Below, piece by piece: positions 34,753 to 45,313 of a stretch of DNA of 64,000 bases (positions are counted from its first letter, which is position 1; each line of letters starts with the position of its first letter). Location: the NCBI RefSeq assembly GCF_003419895.1, contig NZ_QPMM01000013.1, forward strand, positions 1-64,000. Direction: 5' to 3'. The position numbers and the translations under genes were made by a program. The stretch is from Chitinophaga silvatica (GTDB lineage Bacteria > Bacteroidota > Bacteroidia > Chitinophagales > Chitinophagaceae). The notes beneath the pieces were generated by a model. The model worked only from the letters and a program-made list of their open reading frames with translations, was not told where the DNA came from and did no database searches.

Positions 34753-35328
34753 ATGAAATCGCCAGCAACACACGATTTATTTAAGGATATTTATCTGAAG
34801 TACTGGGATACGCTTTTCGGGATCGCCAATAAAAAGATAGGTTACACGCAGGATGCAATGGACATCGTCCAGGATACCTTCACCTATGTATGGCAGCAAT
34901 TTCCGTCGTTACAACTCGAAACGGAAAAAGCAAAACCTTTCCTGATAACCTGCCTCTATTACCGGATATTCAATCATTTGCGTGCGAGAGGCGTGAATGA
35001 GAAACACCTGTTGCATTTTCAGGCCTATCTTGAAAGTGAGCAAAGCATTGAATCATATTACAGTACAGCTGAAATAGAAGAAGAGTTGGAAGCCGTCAAC
35101 ATTGCCATCATGGCTGAGTTGGACCGTATGCCCGAACGAATGAAACATATATTTATCCTCAGTCGCTATGAAAATAAATCCATAGAAGAAATAGCGATGC
35201 TCTATGATATTGCCCCCAAAACCGTCAGGAACCAACTCAGCGATGCTATGCGCCGCCTGAAGGAGTTTGCTGATTCTTATCCCGCAACAGCCCTGCTGCC
35301 ACTTATCCTACTCTTCCTGGAAGACTAA
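34753..35328 (+). CDS. ECF sigma factor of the FecI-like surface-signalling class
   Basis: The product has sigma region 2 (about 10-75: LFKDIYLKYWDTLFGIANKK, then MDIVQDTFTYVWQQF) and region 4 (about 115-170: LDRMPERMKHIFILSRYENK, then SIEEIAMLYDIAPKTVRNQL). A hydrophobic C-terminal tail ends it. I chose ATG 34753 (MKSPAT) over the upstream 34735 because region 2 follows directly. The FecR gene 71 bp downstream and a TonB receptor after it show the standard Bacteroidota signalling cascade, in which receptor occupancy releases this sigma factor. Confidence 0.9.
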   Translation: MKSPATHDLFKDIYLKYWDTLFGIANKKIGYTQDAMDIVQDTFTYVWQQFPSLQLETEKAKPFLITCLYYRIFNHLRARGVNEKHLLHFQAYLESEQSIESYYSTAEIEEELEAVNIAIMAELDRMPERMKHIFILSRYENKSIEEIAMLYDIAPKTVRNQLSDAMRRLKEFADSYPATALLPLILLFLED

Positions 35329-35399
35329 TTGAAATTTGGTAACAATTCGTTAACCTGCCCCACCCGGGATTTTTTTCGCTCCCCGATCTAACTATATGT

Positions 35400-36368
35400 A
35401 TGGAGCCAAATCAGCATCAGTTAAACTTATTACTTGAACGCATTTACAGCGGTACAGCAAACGAACAGGAAAAGGAAATTATCCGTAACTGGATCATCTC
35501 CATGGATATACATGATACCAGCGTTACTGCCGAAACACTACAGGTAGCAAAACTGGAAATGTTAGACCGTATACTCACTACAAATACTGTTGTAACGACG
35601 CCGACTCTACGTAGTAATGGTTTCCGGAAAGTACTCCGTACGTGGAAAGCCGCTGCAGCGGTGCTGGTGCTGGCAATCGCATCCTGGTTCCTGCTCAATA
35701 AAAATAAACCTTCCAAAGATCCGGTGTATACCACCATCGCTGCCACCCAAAGAAATATCAAGCACATCGAGCTGCCTGATGGATCACAGGTATGGCTAAA
35801 CGCCGGGTCCAGGCTGGAATATATACAGGACCAGTTTAATAAAGATAAGCGCTGCGTAAAACTGACGGGGGAAGGGTTTTTCTCCATTACCCCAGATGAG
35901 GCCAGACCTTTTATCGTATCATCAGACCATATAGAAACACAGGTATTAGGCACCACCTTTAACATAGAAACCTATCCCGGTGAAACGGAAATCCGTATTG
36001 CACTGGTACAGGGCTCGGTGGCAGTGAAAGATACGCATACCAACAGCTATACCGTTCTGCATCCTAATGAAATGCTTCGCTATTCAAGAGTGAGCGGACA
36101 AACAGGTGTAGTAGGCTTTTCAAACAAAGTGGGTGACTGGGTAAACGGACATATGATTTTCGAGGAACTGCCACTGGGAGATGTACTGGATCGTATTGCC
36201 TATCGGTTCGGTATTTCTATACAATATGACAAAGCACTGGTCATGAATAAAAGAGTAACTGGAAATATTAATCCGGATAAATGGCAGACAGTACTGGATG
36301 ATATTCTATTTATACATAAACTCAGGTACACTACCCAAAACGGCATTGTATATATAAGCAAGCGGTAA
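35400..36368 (+). CDS. FecR-family anti-sigma factor
   Basis: The 322-residue product has a short cytoplasmic N-terminal part (about 1-75) that would hold the sigma factor. One membrane helix (AAAAVLVLAIASWFLL, about 81-96) follows. Next comes the periplasmic FecR domain (IELPDGSQVWLNAGSRLEYI, then FFSITPDEARPFIV, VLGTTFNIETYPGE). A C-terminal DUF4974-like domain contacts the receptor. It sits between the sigma factor and the receptor whose STN domain it should bind. Confidence 0.92.
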   Translation: MEPNQHQLNLLLERIYSGTANEQEKEIIRNWIISMDIHDTSVTAETLQVAKLEMLDRILTTNTVVTTPTLRSNGFRKVLRTWKAAAAVLVLAIASWFLLNKNKPSKDPVYTTIAATQRNIKHIELPDGSQVWLNAGSRLEYIQDQFNKDKRCVKLTGEGFFSITPDEARPFIVSSDHIETQVLGTTFNIETYPGETEIRIALVQGSVAVKDTHTNSYTVLHPNEMLRYSRVSGQTGVVGFSNKVGDWVNGHMIFEELPLGDVLDRIAYRFGISIQYDKALVMNKRVTGNINPDKWQTVLDDILFIHKLRYTTQNGIVYISKR

Positions 36369-36397
36369 TTACATCCCTTATTTAACAAACTAAAAAA

Positions 36398-39300
36398 ATG
36401 AACCATAAGATTAACAGGAAACTGGTGCAACACCGGTTCCTAAAGGCTATGCTATTGAGCTTACTTTTCCTGCAGCTGGGAATGGCAGCGCGGGCACAGC
36501 TTGGCAGCCTTCATCAGAAGGTGGACGTCAGGCTGGATAACTCCAGTGCGCTGGCGATTATCACCATTCTCAGCAAACAATCAGGATGCTCCTTTTTCTA
36601 TACCGCTTCTGAGCTGAATGTTATAAAAGTACCCGCCTTTCGGACAAACGGCACGCTTGGCGCCGCATTACAACAACTGAAAGCACAGGCGCCGCTCGAC
36701 TTTAAGGTCAATGGAAATAATATATCCGTTCAGGTTACTACCGTGGCTCAACCTACGAAAACAGATTCGCTAAAAAGACATCTTTTCAAAGGAAAAATTA
36801 CGGATGCAAAAAGCGGTAAGCCGGTAGCGCTGGCAGAGGTATATGCACAGGAAAACCACGTTAGCACAACCACCAATTTTAATGGCGAATTCGAATTGCA
36901 GCTATCCACGACACATGACCTGTTCATCTTTACCAAAGCAGGCTATACCAGCCAGGTAATTAACGGCAACGTACAAACGTTTAATGCAGTTTCCATGGTG
37001 CCTGACAACAGAACACTATTGGGTGTGACTGTTGCTTCCAGAAAACACATGAATAACGAAGCTGCCGTACTGGATGAAAGAAAGAATGCGGCCATTATAT
37101 CTGATGGTATTTCTGCAGAGAACATCGAGAAAACCGCCAGTATCACCACCGCACAGGCTTTACAGCGGGTATCGGGCGTAACGATAACGGATGATAAGTA
37201 TGTGGCGGTGCGCGGCCTCGGAGACCGTAGCGTGATCGGGGAGTTGAACGGCATACGCCTGGCCTCTTCAGACCCTGACAGAAGCACCATCCCCCTGGAC
37301 CTCGTTCCGGCAAACCTGCTCGATAATATCGTAGTATTCAAAACAATGACACCTGATAAACCTGCTGATGCTTCCGGCGGTATCGTGGAATTGAAAACTC
37401 TGTCTATCCCCACCAGGAAAACACTGGCCATCACTGCTGAAGCTGGTACCAACTCCAATATCGGTCCGGGTGGAAAAGTAAATAGCTTTTATAACAGTGA
37501 AATGGGTTTTTTAGGAGGGAAGATCAGATCGCATGACCTACAGCAAAATTATCTGAACCTGGATAAGCAATACCCTGGTGGACTATCACAGATACAGCAA
37601 CTGGCGTCGGCAGCAAAAAATGATCCCTCGCTTTTGTCTGAAATAGACAGGATCAACGGCATCATGCATCATTTTGATCCCGTGCTGACCACCCGATATA
37701 AAAAAGCTCCTCTGAACGGCATTTACAATGTTACTTTCGGTAACGCCTACCAGCTGTTTAAACATCATCAGCTTGGATTGATCCTCAGTGGGAGCTACTA
37801 CAGCCGCTCTACTGATGTTAATGACGGACAGCTGAATCAATACAGCATTTACCAGGGTGTAATGACAGGTAACCCTGCTATTGATGAGTCCAGGAATATA
37901 CCTGCCTACATCACACCGAATACACCTAATCTGGGAAAGTATGTCGGATATAAAGAAAATACAGGCACGCAAACATTGAACTATGGTCTGCTGGGTGGAC
38001 TCGCATACCGCTTCAACCCCAACAATGAAATCAGCTTTCAATATATGGGCAACTGGGGAGGTGAAACGCAGGCTACCAGTCTTACCGGTCAGTATGCTTA
38101 TGTAACAGGCCTCACAGGGCCGGTTTATAGCAATATATATTCACTGAAACAAACCTATCGCACCTTTCGCACCTATAACCTGCAAGGTGAACATAAACTC
38201 AGTGATGGGAAATACACACCACGCCTGAGCTATAATGCTGCCTCATCAAAGGCTACACAGGATGATCCAGACTACCGGTTTGTTAACCTGGCAGATTACC
38301 GCCCCGCCGGCGGAGGTTACGTATCGGTGCCTACTCCAGACGGGTCTGGCTACCACTATCAGGGTGTCACAGATTACTATGCACTGGTATCTGGTTATGT
38401 AAATGGCTTCGGTCCATACGGTAAGATACAGGCCGATCCTAACGGACGCCGATTCCGCAATATGACAGAAACCAACTATAACTATAAAGCTGATGTAACC
38501 TTTCCTTTCAGGATTCATGGACTAGACCAGGCCTTCAAAACAGGTGTGAATTATCTCTACCGCGAAAGGGATTTTACAGAGAATGTATTATCGCTGCCCG
38601 GCTCCAACTTCAGTACACTTAAGCAATATCCGTTGTATCAGGTATACGGGAACCTCGACAGGCTGGTAGGATATGATCAGATAGGTGTACATCTGCCAAC
38701 AGCTACTTCTCCGGAAGGCATACCGCTAACAAACGGGTTTCTATATAACATCAGAAAATCTCCCAATAACTATATCGGTTTCTATGAAACTAGCGCCTTC
38801 TATGGGATGCTGGACCTGCATCTGCAAAAGAATCTTCGTTTAGCTGGTGGCGTACGACTGGAAAAAACAAATATCCAGAGCAAAATCGATACGGCAGGGA
38901 TATATATAGACCCATCGCTTTCCGATGGCGGTATCAATTTGTTAAATACTAACCCGGTATCTAAATACGTCACAGATTATAAGCCTTACTATTCGGCCAA
39001 CCTCACCTGGACGCTCCAGGAATCCATGAACCTGCGACTGGCTTATGGTACATCACTGGCTCGCCCTGAAATCAGAGAAATGACCAACGTATTCGAGTTT
39101 GATCCGTTTCAGCAGGCTTTGGTAGTGGGGAATCCTAAGTTAGTGAATCAGCAGGCCAGCAGTTACGATTTCAGGTGGGAATGGTTCCCGCATAAAGGTG
39201 AAGTACTGGCAGCATCTTTCTTTACCAAAGAAATATATAATCAGTTAGAAAAAGTATTTATACAGAATTCGGACGGTGTGAACGCCAAATTTCCGGAATT

Positions 39301-39868
39301 CCCTACAGTGGCCTATCAGAACAACCCCAATGCCGGGCATGTATGGGGAGTAGAACTGGAAGTGGTAAAAGACCTGGGGCTACTCTGGAAACCACTGCAA
39401 AACTTCTTTATTGGCTCCAACCTGATGGTAGCTTCAAGCAGTGTGCGTAAAAATAAAGAGCGCCTAAATGCCGCCAGGATCATCGATCGCCAGTCGCCGG
39501 AAAGCAGTCCGCTATTTGAGCAAGCTCCTTATTCTATTAACGGTTTTCTGAATTATAACAATAAAAAATCAGGTACTGATATCACGTCCACTTTCAATAT
39601 GGTAGGAGAGCGGCTTATACAGGTAAATATGGACGGATCACCGGATCTCTACAGCAGACCTATGCCGGTGCTGGACTTCGTTTTTAGCCAGCAGCTGGCT
39701 AAAAGACTGGTGTTTAAAGGCTATGCTAAAAATATCCTCAATAGTCCATATGAAGAAGTATACAGCAATCCGCAAACGAACGGAAAATACTATGGTACCA
39801 GGTATTTAAGAAGGAGCTATAAGCGTGGAACTGAATTTATGCTTGGACTAACTTATAACCTGTACTAA
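36398..39868 (+). CDS. TonB-dependent receptor with STN signalling domain
   Basis: The 1156-residue product has a signal peptide (AMLLSLLFLQLGMAARAQ). An STN domain follows (about 40-115: VDVRLDNSSALAIITILSKQ, then LDFKVNGNNISV). A carboxypeptidase-regulatory-like domain (about 128-200), a plug (ALQRVSGVTITDDKYVAVRG, then DADASGGIV-type repeats near PADASGGIVELKTLS) and a 22-strand-type barrel ending in a terminal tyrosine complete it. STN makes it a signal transducer to the FecR protein encoded just upstream. No SusD partner follows; surface lipoproteins of other families do. The substrate is unknown. Confidence 0.88.
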   Translation: MNHKINRKLVQHRFLKAMLLSLLFLQLGMAARAQLGSLHQKVDVRLDNSSALAIITILSKQSGCSFFYTASELNVIKVPAFRTNGTLGAALQQLKAQAPLDFKVNGNNISVQVTTVAQPTKTDSLKRHLFKGKITDAKSGKPVALAEVYAQENHVSTTTNFNGEFELQLSTTHDLFIFTKAGYTSQVINGNVQTFNAVSMVPDNRTLLGVTVASRKHMNNEAAVLDERKNAAIISDGISAENIEKTASITTAQALQRVSGVTITDDKYVAVRGLGDRSVIGELNGIRLASSDPDRSTIPLDLVPANLLDNIVVFKTMTPDKPADASGGIVELKTLSIPTRKTLAITAEAGTNSNIGPGGKVNSFYNSEMGFLGGKIRSHDLQQNYLNLDKQYPGGLSQIQQLASAAKNDPSLLSEIDRINGIMHHFDPVLTTRYKKAPLNGIYNVTFGNAYQLFKHHQLGLILSGSYYSRSTDVNDGQLNQYSIYQGVMTGNPAIDESRNIPAYITPNTPNLGKYVGYKENTGTQTLNYGLLGGLAYRFNPNNEISFQYMGNWGGETQATSLTGQYAYVTGLTGPVYSNIYSLKQTYRTFRTYNLQGEHKLSDGKYTPRLSYNAASSKATQDDPDYRFVNLADYRPAGGGYVSVPTPDGSGYHYQGVTDYYALVSGYVNGFGPYGKIQADPNGRRFRNMTETNYNYKADVTFPFRIHGLDQAFKTGVNYLYRERDFTENVLSLPGSNFSTLKQYPLYQVYGNLDRLVGYDQIGVHLPTATSPEGIPLTNGFLYNIRKSPNNYIGFYETSAFYGMLDLHLQKNLRLAGGVRLEKTNIQSKIDTAGIYIDPSLSDGGINLLNTNPVSKYVTDYKPYYSANLTWTLQESMNLRLAYGTSLARPEIREMTNVFEFDPFQQALVVGNPKLVNQQASSYDFRWEWFPHKGEVLAASFFTKEIYNQLEKVFIQNSDGVNAKFPEFPTVAYQNNPNAGHVWGVELEVVKDLGLLWKPLQNFFIGSNLMVASSSVRKNKERLNAARIIDRQSPESSPLFEQAPYSINGFLNYNNKKSGTDITSTFNMVGERLIQVNMDGSPDLYSRPMPVLDFVFSQQLAKRLVFKGYAKNILNSPYEEVYSNPQTNGKYYGTRYLRRSYKRGTEFMLGLTYNLY

Positions 39869-39878
39869 AAAAGTGAAA

Positions 39879-41552
39879 ATGAGTATGACAACTACAAAAT
39901 ATATTTTTCATGCTGTAATGGCTGGTATGCTGTTGCTGGGAGTGTCCTGCGATAAGAATAAGATGGATGTTAGGCCGGGCAATGAACCCAACTATAGTAA
40001 CATGGCTAAATCCACGGTCAGGCTGATTACGTTCAATAAAACAGACCTTATCGTAAACAACACACGTGTTACTAACTGGTACGTACCAACGGCAACAAAT
40101 CCGGTAGATCTGCCTTACCCTACGCCTTATTTTCCGGTAAGTGGGAAGTTTAATGGAAGCTGGTACCTGCCCCAACAATTCCTGGACAGCAAAGGGCAGG
40201 CAACGATACAATCCGTTACTATGCCCAATTTTATCACCGATTCCTTCCAGGTACAGGAAGATTATTACAAGCCTACAGACTATTACCTGGCTACGAGTGC
40301 GGTGGCGCACATGGGTGGGATTTACACTGTTTCTGCCGTGCCTCGCTCTACCGCCATACCAGCAGACCCCAGGCATATACGTATTCGCCTGGTAAATATA
40401 GGAATGGCTGCTGGCAATGGCGGCGGTACTTTGTCGCTGGCGTATGCAAACGGAACGCCGGTAAATGCTGCCACTTCCGGAATAGCCAATCATCGTTGGT
40501 CCGACTATATTGAAATTCCTTATGGTACCTACCAGTTTAAAGTGCTGATAGATGGTTCAGGACTGCAAATTCCCGGCAGGCCCGCACTGCTGACCGATGC
40601 TGCAACGCAGGAAAATTTCTCACTGGGAGGCACACAGGTCTATTATTCGGCGGTACAAACTTTTCAGCCCGGTGGTGTATATACGATCGTAGTAGCACAG
40701 ATGCCGGGTGTTTATCAATATAGGGAGTACCCGTTGTACCCTAACTGTTTCGACGTTATCACTGACGTAGATCCTGCTGCCAATATTACCTATGGCCGAT
40801 TGCAGCTGGTGAATGCTTTTGATGAATCAGAAAAGGGCCTCTCAATACTGCTAGATGATACTCAGGTGCCATCTGTTACATATGGTAACGCCGGCGACTA
40901 TACGATATTGGTAGCAGGCACGCATCATATCAAAGCTACTGATGCCGCTGGAAAAACTATTATAGAAAAGGATGTTACCATCAGAGGAGGAGATAACCTC
41001 ACCCTATGGGCATTTCCGAATAAAGATAATAGTATAGGCATGACTGTTATACCAAATAATATGGGTGGAATACGTAACACAGGTACTAATGCCGATGGTG
41101 GTGATGGTGCCAATAATAGTTATGATCCATTGAAATACAAGGTACTGGTACAAACACGCTTCCTCAATTTTTGTCCTGACCTGCCTTATGTCACCTTCAC
41201 CAACCCCAATGGCAGGCTGTTTACAGAAGGATTGTTTTCTGCCGCTCCGGCAGCACAGCAACTCCAACCAGGGTTAGCGCCTTCTCCTGTTGCGGTGCCT
41301 TACCCTTATATCGATCTGGGCGTGGTGACCGGAGGTGCTGTGGAGGCGTATCAATCGCAGCCGGGTGTATTGCCGGGCAACAGGTTGATAAATGTACCTG
41401 CGCTTACAAAAATGGATTTTGTGAAGATGCCTGCCATGTATTTCCTAAATGGTAATGCCGGCGCGGAATCCGGTGTGTATACTGTGGCTCTTATAGGCAG
41501 AAACAGTAGCAGCCAGCATCCGAGGATGATAGTAGTAAAACATAACCAGTAA
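39879..41552 (+). CDS. DUF4397-type surface lipoprotein 1
   Basis: The product of about 557 residues has a lipoprotein signal ending in LLLGVSCDKNK. The body contains repeated Ig-like DUF4397 patterns: HIRIRLVNIGMAAGNGG, then YGTYQFKVL and GGVYTIVVAQMPGVY, and again GRLQLVNAFDESEKGLSILL with GTHHIKATDAAG. ATG 39879 is preferred to a GTG at 39873 or an ATG at 39885; the choice does not change the mature protein. It begins 10 bp after the receptor stop. It is probably exposed at the cell surface and part of the receptor's ligand capture or adhesion set. Confidence 0.7.
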   Translation: MSMTTTKYIFHAVMAGMLLLGVSCDKNKMDVRPGNEPNYSNMAKSTVRLITFNKTDLIVNNTRVTNWYVPTATNPVDLPYPTPYFPVSGKFNGSWYLPQQFLDSKGQATIQSVTMPNFITDSFQVQEDYYKPTDYYLATSAVAHMGGIYTVSAVPRSTAIPADPRHIRIRLVNIGMAAGNGGGTLSLAYANGTPVNAATSGIANHRWSDYIEIPYGTYQFKVLIDGSGLQIPGRPALLTDAATQENFSLGGTQVYYSAVQTFQPGGVYTIVVAQMPGVYQYREYPLYPNCFDVITDVDPAANITYGRLQLVNAFDESEKGLSILLDDTQVPSVTYGNAGDYTILVAGTHHIKATDAAGKTIIEKDVTIRGGDNLTLWAFPNKDNSIGMTVIPNNMGGIRNTGTNADGGDGANNSYDPLKYKVLVQTRFLNFCPDLPYVTFTNPNGRLFTEGLFSAAPAAQQLQPGLAPSPVAVPYPYIDLGVVTGGAVEAYQSQPGVLPGNRLINVPALTKMDFVKMPAMYFLNGNAGAESGVYTVALIGRNSSSQHPRMIVVKHNQ

Positions 41553-41565
41553 AAAGAAAGCGACC

Positions 41566-42885
41566 ATGATGCATTTTAAAAATACTATGTCGTATAGCCG
41601 TAAGCATTGGTACAGCCTGTTGGCATACTTTTGCTTGCTGCTGACAGTGGCGGGTTGCCGTAAAACAGAGTATAACATTATTCCTGATACGGCTTACCTA
41701 CGTGTATTCAATAGTTTAAACTATGATGTAAACGTTACTACAAAAGACCAGCCGCCGCCTTTTGTAACGATGATTATCGACCCCGAGTTCAGCACTTCAG
41801 GAGTGATAACAGGAGGAAAGATCGTAGGCGACCGTCTCGATCAGCGTAGTACCTATGCAGGGCCATATCCCGCTAACGCCGGTAATACTTCTTTCCGTAA
41901 TACCGAATATCCGGGTTCAGAAAAAGTATTGGTAGGCCCTATCATCAATGGCATCAATCTTTCCAGCTGGGCGCAGGTGCCATCAGGGAAGCACAGGGTA
42001 CTGTTTTATAGTCGCCCTATCAGTGCCATGAACTTTTTTGACCTGCAGGAAAGAGAGCGTCAAAGTCTGCTTGTAGATAGCACAGTAGATTTTATACCTG
42101 GTGAGATATATACCATGCAAATATTGCAGAAGACCGTTTCGCAGCAATATCCGCTGCCGGTAACCTTATACCTTCGTCAGGAGCAGTTTACAAAAATGCC
42201 TTTTGCTGATACTCTTTTGTATGCTAATTTTTACAACCTCAGTGCAGAGGGATATGCAGCCGCCAATCCCGGTTCCAGAACTCTTATCTCCTATTACAAT
42301 GCCAATAATAAATGCACTGCCTTTGGAGATACGATGAATCTCTATTATTCTCTTTATAAAGATGATTGTCCATATCCTTATGTGGAGGGATCAACTATAG
42401 GTGCTAATGTTATCCCGGGTTTCAATAATATTTGGTTAGGAACAGTGATACGGTCTCATAATGCCGGTGTGATGCCGTACTATGCGGTGCCTATGTTTGC
42501 TGCGCCGGATACTACACATGGTATTCTCAGCAGGCAATGGGAATCCTTCATATTGATGAAGCCGGGGTTATTTCCTATTCCGGGAGTGCTGCCCGTTGGT
42601 GCAACAACAGGTATGGCCACTGCATCACCTAAATACGGTGCCATCGGCTGCAGCAACGGCAGCGATGACGGAAAAGGTACTACTTCCGTCGCAGCAAGGA
42701 AAAGCATTCCGAAGGTTTCCAACAGGGATTACCTGGTGAGCTGCTGGTTGCCTAACCTTATCCGCTATACGGCCTCAGGTACCTATGCCCAGCGTTCCTT
42801 TGCTACGATCAGTACCATAGAGATCATCAATAACCAGGTGTATATGATGAGTGTTCAACGCACATACGCTCCACCTGCTAAATAA
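41566..42885 (+). CDS. DUF4397-type surface lipoprotein 2
   Basis: The 439-residue product has a lipoprotein signal ending LLLTVAGCRKTEY. The mature start, YLRVFNSLNYDVNVTTKDQP, and VPSGKHRVLFYSRPISAMNF, then PGEIYTMQILQ, fit the DUF4397 pattern of a lipoprotein paired with the previous gene. It starts 13 bp downstream of that gene, so they are co-transcribed. The function is unknown beyond likely surface display. Confidence 0.65.
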   Translation: MMHFKNTMSYSRKHWYSLLAYFCLLLTVAGCRKTEYNIIPDTAYLRVFNSLNYDVNVTTKDQPPPFVTMIIDPEFSTSGVITGGKIVGDRLDQRSTYAGPYPANAGNTSFRNTEYPGSEKVLVGPIINGINLSSWAQVPSGKHRVLFYSRPISAMNFFDLQERERQSLLVDSTVDFIPGEIYTMQILQKTVSQQYPLPVTLYLRQEQFTKMPFADTLLYANFYNLSAEGYAAANPGSRTLISYYNANNKCTAFGDTMNLYYSLYKDDCPYPYVEGSTIGANVIPGFNNIWLGTVIRSHNAGVMPYYAVPMFAAPDTTHGILSRQWESFILMKPGLFPIPGVLPVGATTGMATASPKYGAIGCSNGSDDGKGTTSVAARKSIPKVSNRDYLVSCWLPNLIRYTASGTYAQRSFATISTIEIINNQVYMMSVQRTYAPPAK

Positions 42886-42932
42886 TATCGTCCGGTGCAT
42901 TGTTAATGGTTGCATATTTCAATTAAATACTA

Positions 42933-44063
42933 ATGAAGAAACTTAAATATTGTAGTTGGTTATTGACGGCCGTGCTAATGGTTGTTTCTTGCAAAAAGCC
43001 TGACTTTGAGGCCGAACAACAGGCAATGGCAGCAGGTACAATTACCGACTACCTGAAAAATAATTTCGACTTTTCCCTGTTTGTAGCAGCTGTAAATAAA
43101 GCAGGCCTCAGTGATAGTCTGGATAAGGCCAGCAGCGCTTTTACCGTGATGGCGCCCACCAATAGCGCCCTCAATAAAGATGGCATATTAAACGCCGCAG
43201 ATTTTGACAAGTGGCCGGCAGACAGCCTTCAGTATTTTGTGAGAACGCATATACTGCCGGCAAGGGTATTTTATACTGATATTCCTTTGTCGTCAGATAA
43301 CAGGTATACTAACCTGAATGGAGTACGGCTATATGTTTCCCGTTCAAATGCCTTCAATGCAAATTTAGCTGTCAACGGGGTGAGTGTACAGTCTCAACCC
43401 TCACTGAGTACCTCTGTGGCGGCCACTTTCGGCGCCTCTTTGCTGAATGGTGTTGTTTATCCTTTACCGACCACCTTGAAGGTTTTACCGGTTACAGTAC
43501 AGCAATTTCTTACCGCAAGACCCACCTTGTCGCACCTGGTAGCCGGATTAAAAAAATTTGGTTACTGGGATCAGTTGGGAGCTGATGGCCCCTATACCGT
43601 TTATGCCCCGATGGACTCCAGCTTTGAGCGCCGTGGGATCACATTGGACAGTATCAACCGTATGGACCTGAACATTTATGATCCGGTTGTATTTGGTGGG
43701 TATTTCCTGAAGCCCAACCACCTTTTTGTATTAGATATACTACAGTTGCCACCGCCTTCAGGAATTAACTTCCTGGCATTTCAGCTGCCGGCAATAAATT
43801 ATAAACTGGTGATGGGGCAGCAGCCTTTTGGCCTGGGTGTAGGGGTGGCAACCGCCGCTTCAACACAGACATCAACCCTCGTGCCTGTAGGTCCATACTG
43901 GAACCAGCCCTATGGCAACCAGGGAACACCATTCCTTGGGGAAGTACAGACCGGTCTGTCGCTGGTAAACCTGAAAGGCGCCTATATTAATTATACCTGC
44001 TCAAATGGTGTGGTACATCTCCTGTCAGATATACTTGTAATGCCCGATAAAGTAGTTAAGTAA
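42933..44063 (+). CDS. Fasciclin (FAS1) domain lipoprotein 1
   Basis: The 376-residue product has lipobox VLMVVSCKK. Two FAS1 repeats are visible. The first has FDFSLFVAAVNKAGLSDSL, AFTVMAPTNSAL, YFVRTHILP and a closing NGVVYPL. The second has LSHLVAGLKKFGYWDQL, PYTVYAPMDSSF and NGVVHLLSDILV. FAS1 domains mediate adhesion in many organisms and, in Bacteroidota, are frequent beside SusC/SusD-like systems. Confidence 0.85.
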   Translation: MKKLKYCSWLLTAVLMVVSCKKPDFEAEQQAMAAGTITDYLKNNFDFSLFVAAVNKAGLSDSLDKASSAFTVMAPTNSALNKDGILNAADFDKWPADSLQYFVRTHILPARVFYTDIPLSSDNRYTNLNGVRLYVSRSNAFNANLAVNGVSVQSQPSLSTSVAATFGASLLNGVVYPLPTTLKVLPVTVQQFLTARPTLSHLVAGLKKFGYWDQLGADGPYTVYAPMDSSFERRGITLDSINRMDLNIYDPVVFGGYFLKPNHLFVLDILQLPPPSGINFLAFQLPAINYKLVMGQQPFGLGVGVATAASTQTSTLVPVGPYWNQPYGNQGTPFLGEVQTGLSLVNLKGAYINYTCSNGVVHLLSDILVMPDKVVK

Positions 44064-44070
44064 GACGATT

Positions 44071-45306
44071 ATGTTATTACACAAGCATCTCTTTATGAAA
44101 ACAAATAACAACTTTTTTATACTAAGTTTTTGCCTGCTACTGGTTTTTATCAGTGCCTGCACGAAAACAGAAGAACCTCCTAAACCAATAGGAGATAAGT
44201 TACCTTATAACAGCAATGTTACCAGAAGTTTATCGCAGCTGATAGATAGCATTCCTGAAACTTCCGTTTTCAGTATTGCCCTCAAACGCACCACTATATT
44301 ACGTTATATGGATAGTCTGGCCGGAAAGAATCCTGCTGCACCCTATACGATGTTTGTGCCTACCAACAAAGCCTTACAAGATGCAGGATTTACATCGGAT
44401 AATATCGGAACGGTACCAGTAGCAATATTGGATACGCTGATCCGCTACCTGACAATATCTGGCGGTATTCCTGCAAATACCAGTAATCTCACTGGCGAAA
44501 CAAACTACTATCCGTTAATGTACCCCGATAGAACGATCACTCGTAGTCAGGTACCATCACCTTTCCTTTTATGGACGAATATGTACTACTACTATCGACT
44601 GGTGCTGGGGATGACAGACGGAGTGCTCCGGCTGAACGGAAAGACTGTTTGCAAAACGCCAGGTATTCCTGCCACTAACGGTACCGTATATATGCTGGAC
44701 AGTCTGGTGAAAAAGCCTTTTTATGAAAGCTATCAGGTACTGAGTCATGATACCAGCTTTACCTTTTACATGGCCGCATTGGAGAAAAACAATGCAATGT
44801 ATAATGCAAAGGGGATCATCGGTCAAATGAATGATACTTCGGCATTAGTGCTGGCAGTGGGAACGAATACCCCTGGTAAAGAGCCTTTTACCATAGTGTT
44901 TGCACCGGATAATAGTGCTTTCAGAAAAGCAGGTTTTAATTCTATTGAAGATATTAATAGTTATATAGATAAGTCTGCACTGGCATCAGCACCCAACTAT
45001 ACACAGATGCGTACAAACATGGATTCTATCCTTGTCAACCATCAGCTGATTAGCAATTATAATGCACTGAATCCTGCACTCACTTATCTCTATAGTATTG
45101 ATTTACGATTGAATATGTTTGGTGTGAATTTAACGAATGCCCCTTCCCCGGGAGCTGTGACAGTGCAAAATATTAATGGGCAGGTGGTATTGCATCGTCA
45201 GGATTATCCGCAGGGCCGCGGTGCGGCCATCATATCGCCGTCTGATATTACTACACTAACTGGCGTGATACATCGTGTTGATAATCTTTTATTGCCTACT
45301 CCATAA
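44071..45306 (+). CDS. Fasciclin (FAS1) domain lipoprotein 2
   Basis: The 411-residue product has lipobox VFISACTKTEE. It carries FAS1 signatures: SVFSIALKRTTILRYMDSL, PYTMFVPTNKAL and NGTVYMLDSLV, then TFYMAALEKNN, PFTIVFAPDNSAFRKAG and GVIHRVDNLLLP. It begins 7 bp after the previous FAS1 gene. A second ATG at 44095 (MKTNN) is an equally plausible start and gives a more typical signal peptide. Confidence 0.82.
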   Translation: MLLHKHLFMKTNNNFFILSFCLLLVFISACTKTEEPPKPIGDKLPYNSNVTRSLSQLIDSIPETSVFSIALKRTTILRYMDSLAGKNPAAPYTMFVPTNKALQDAGFTSDNIGTVPVAILDTLIRYLTISGGIPANTSNLTGETNYYPLMYPDRTITRSQVPSPFLLWTNMYYYYRLVLGMTDGVLRLNGKTVCKTPGIPATNGTVYMLDSLVKKPFYESYQVLSHDTSFTFYMAALEKNNAMYNAKGIIGQMNDTSALVLAVGTNTPGKEPFTIVFAPDNSAFRKAGFNSIEDINSYIDKSALASAPNYTQMRTNMDSILVNHQLISNYNALNPALTYLYSIDLRLNMFGVNLTNAPSPGAVTVQNINGQVVLHRQDYPQGRGAAIISPSDITTLTGVIHRVDNLLLPTP

Positions 45307-45313
45307 ACGAATT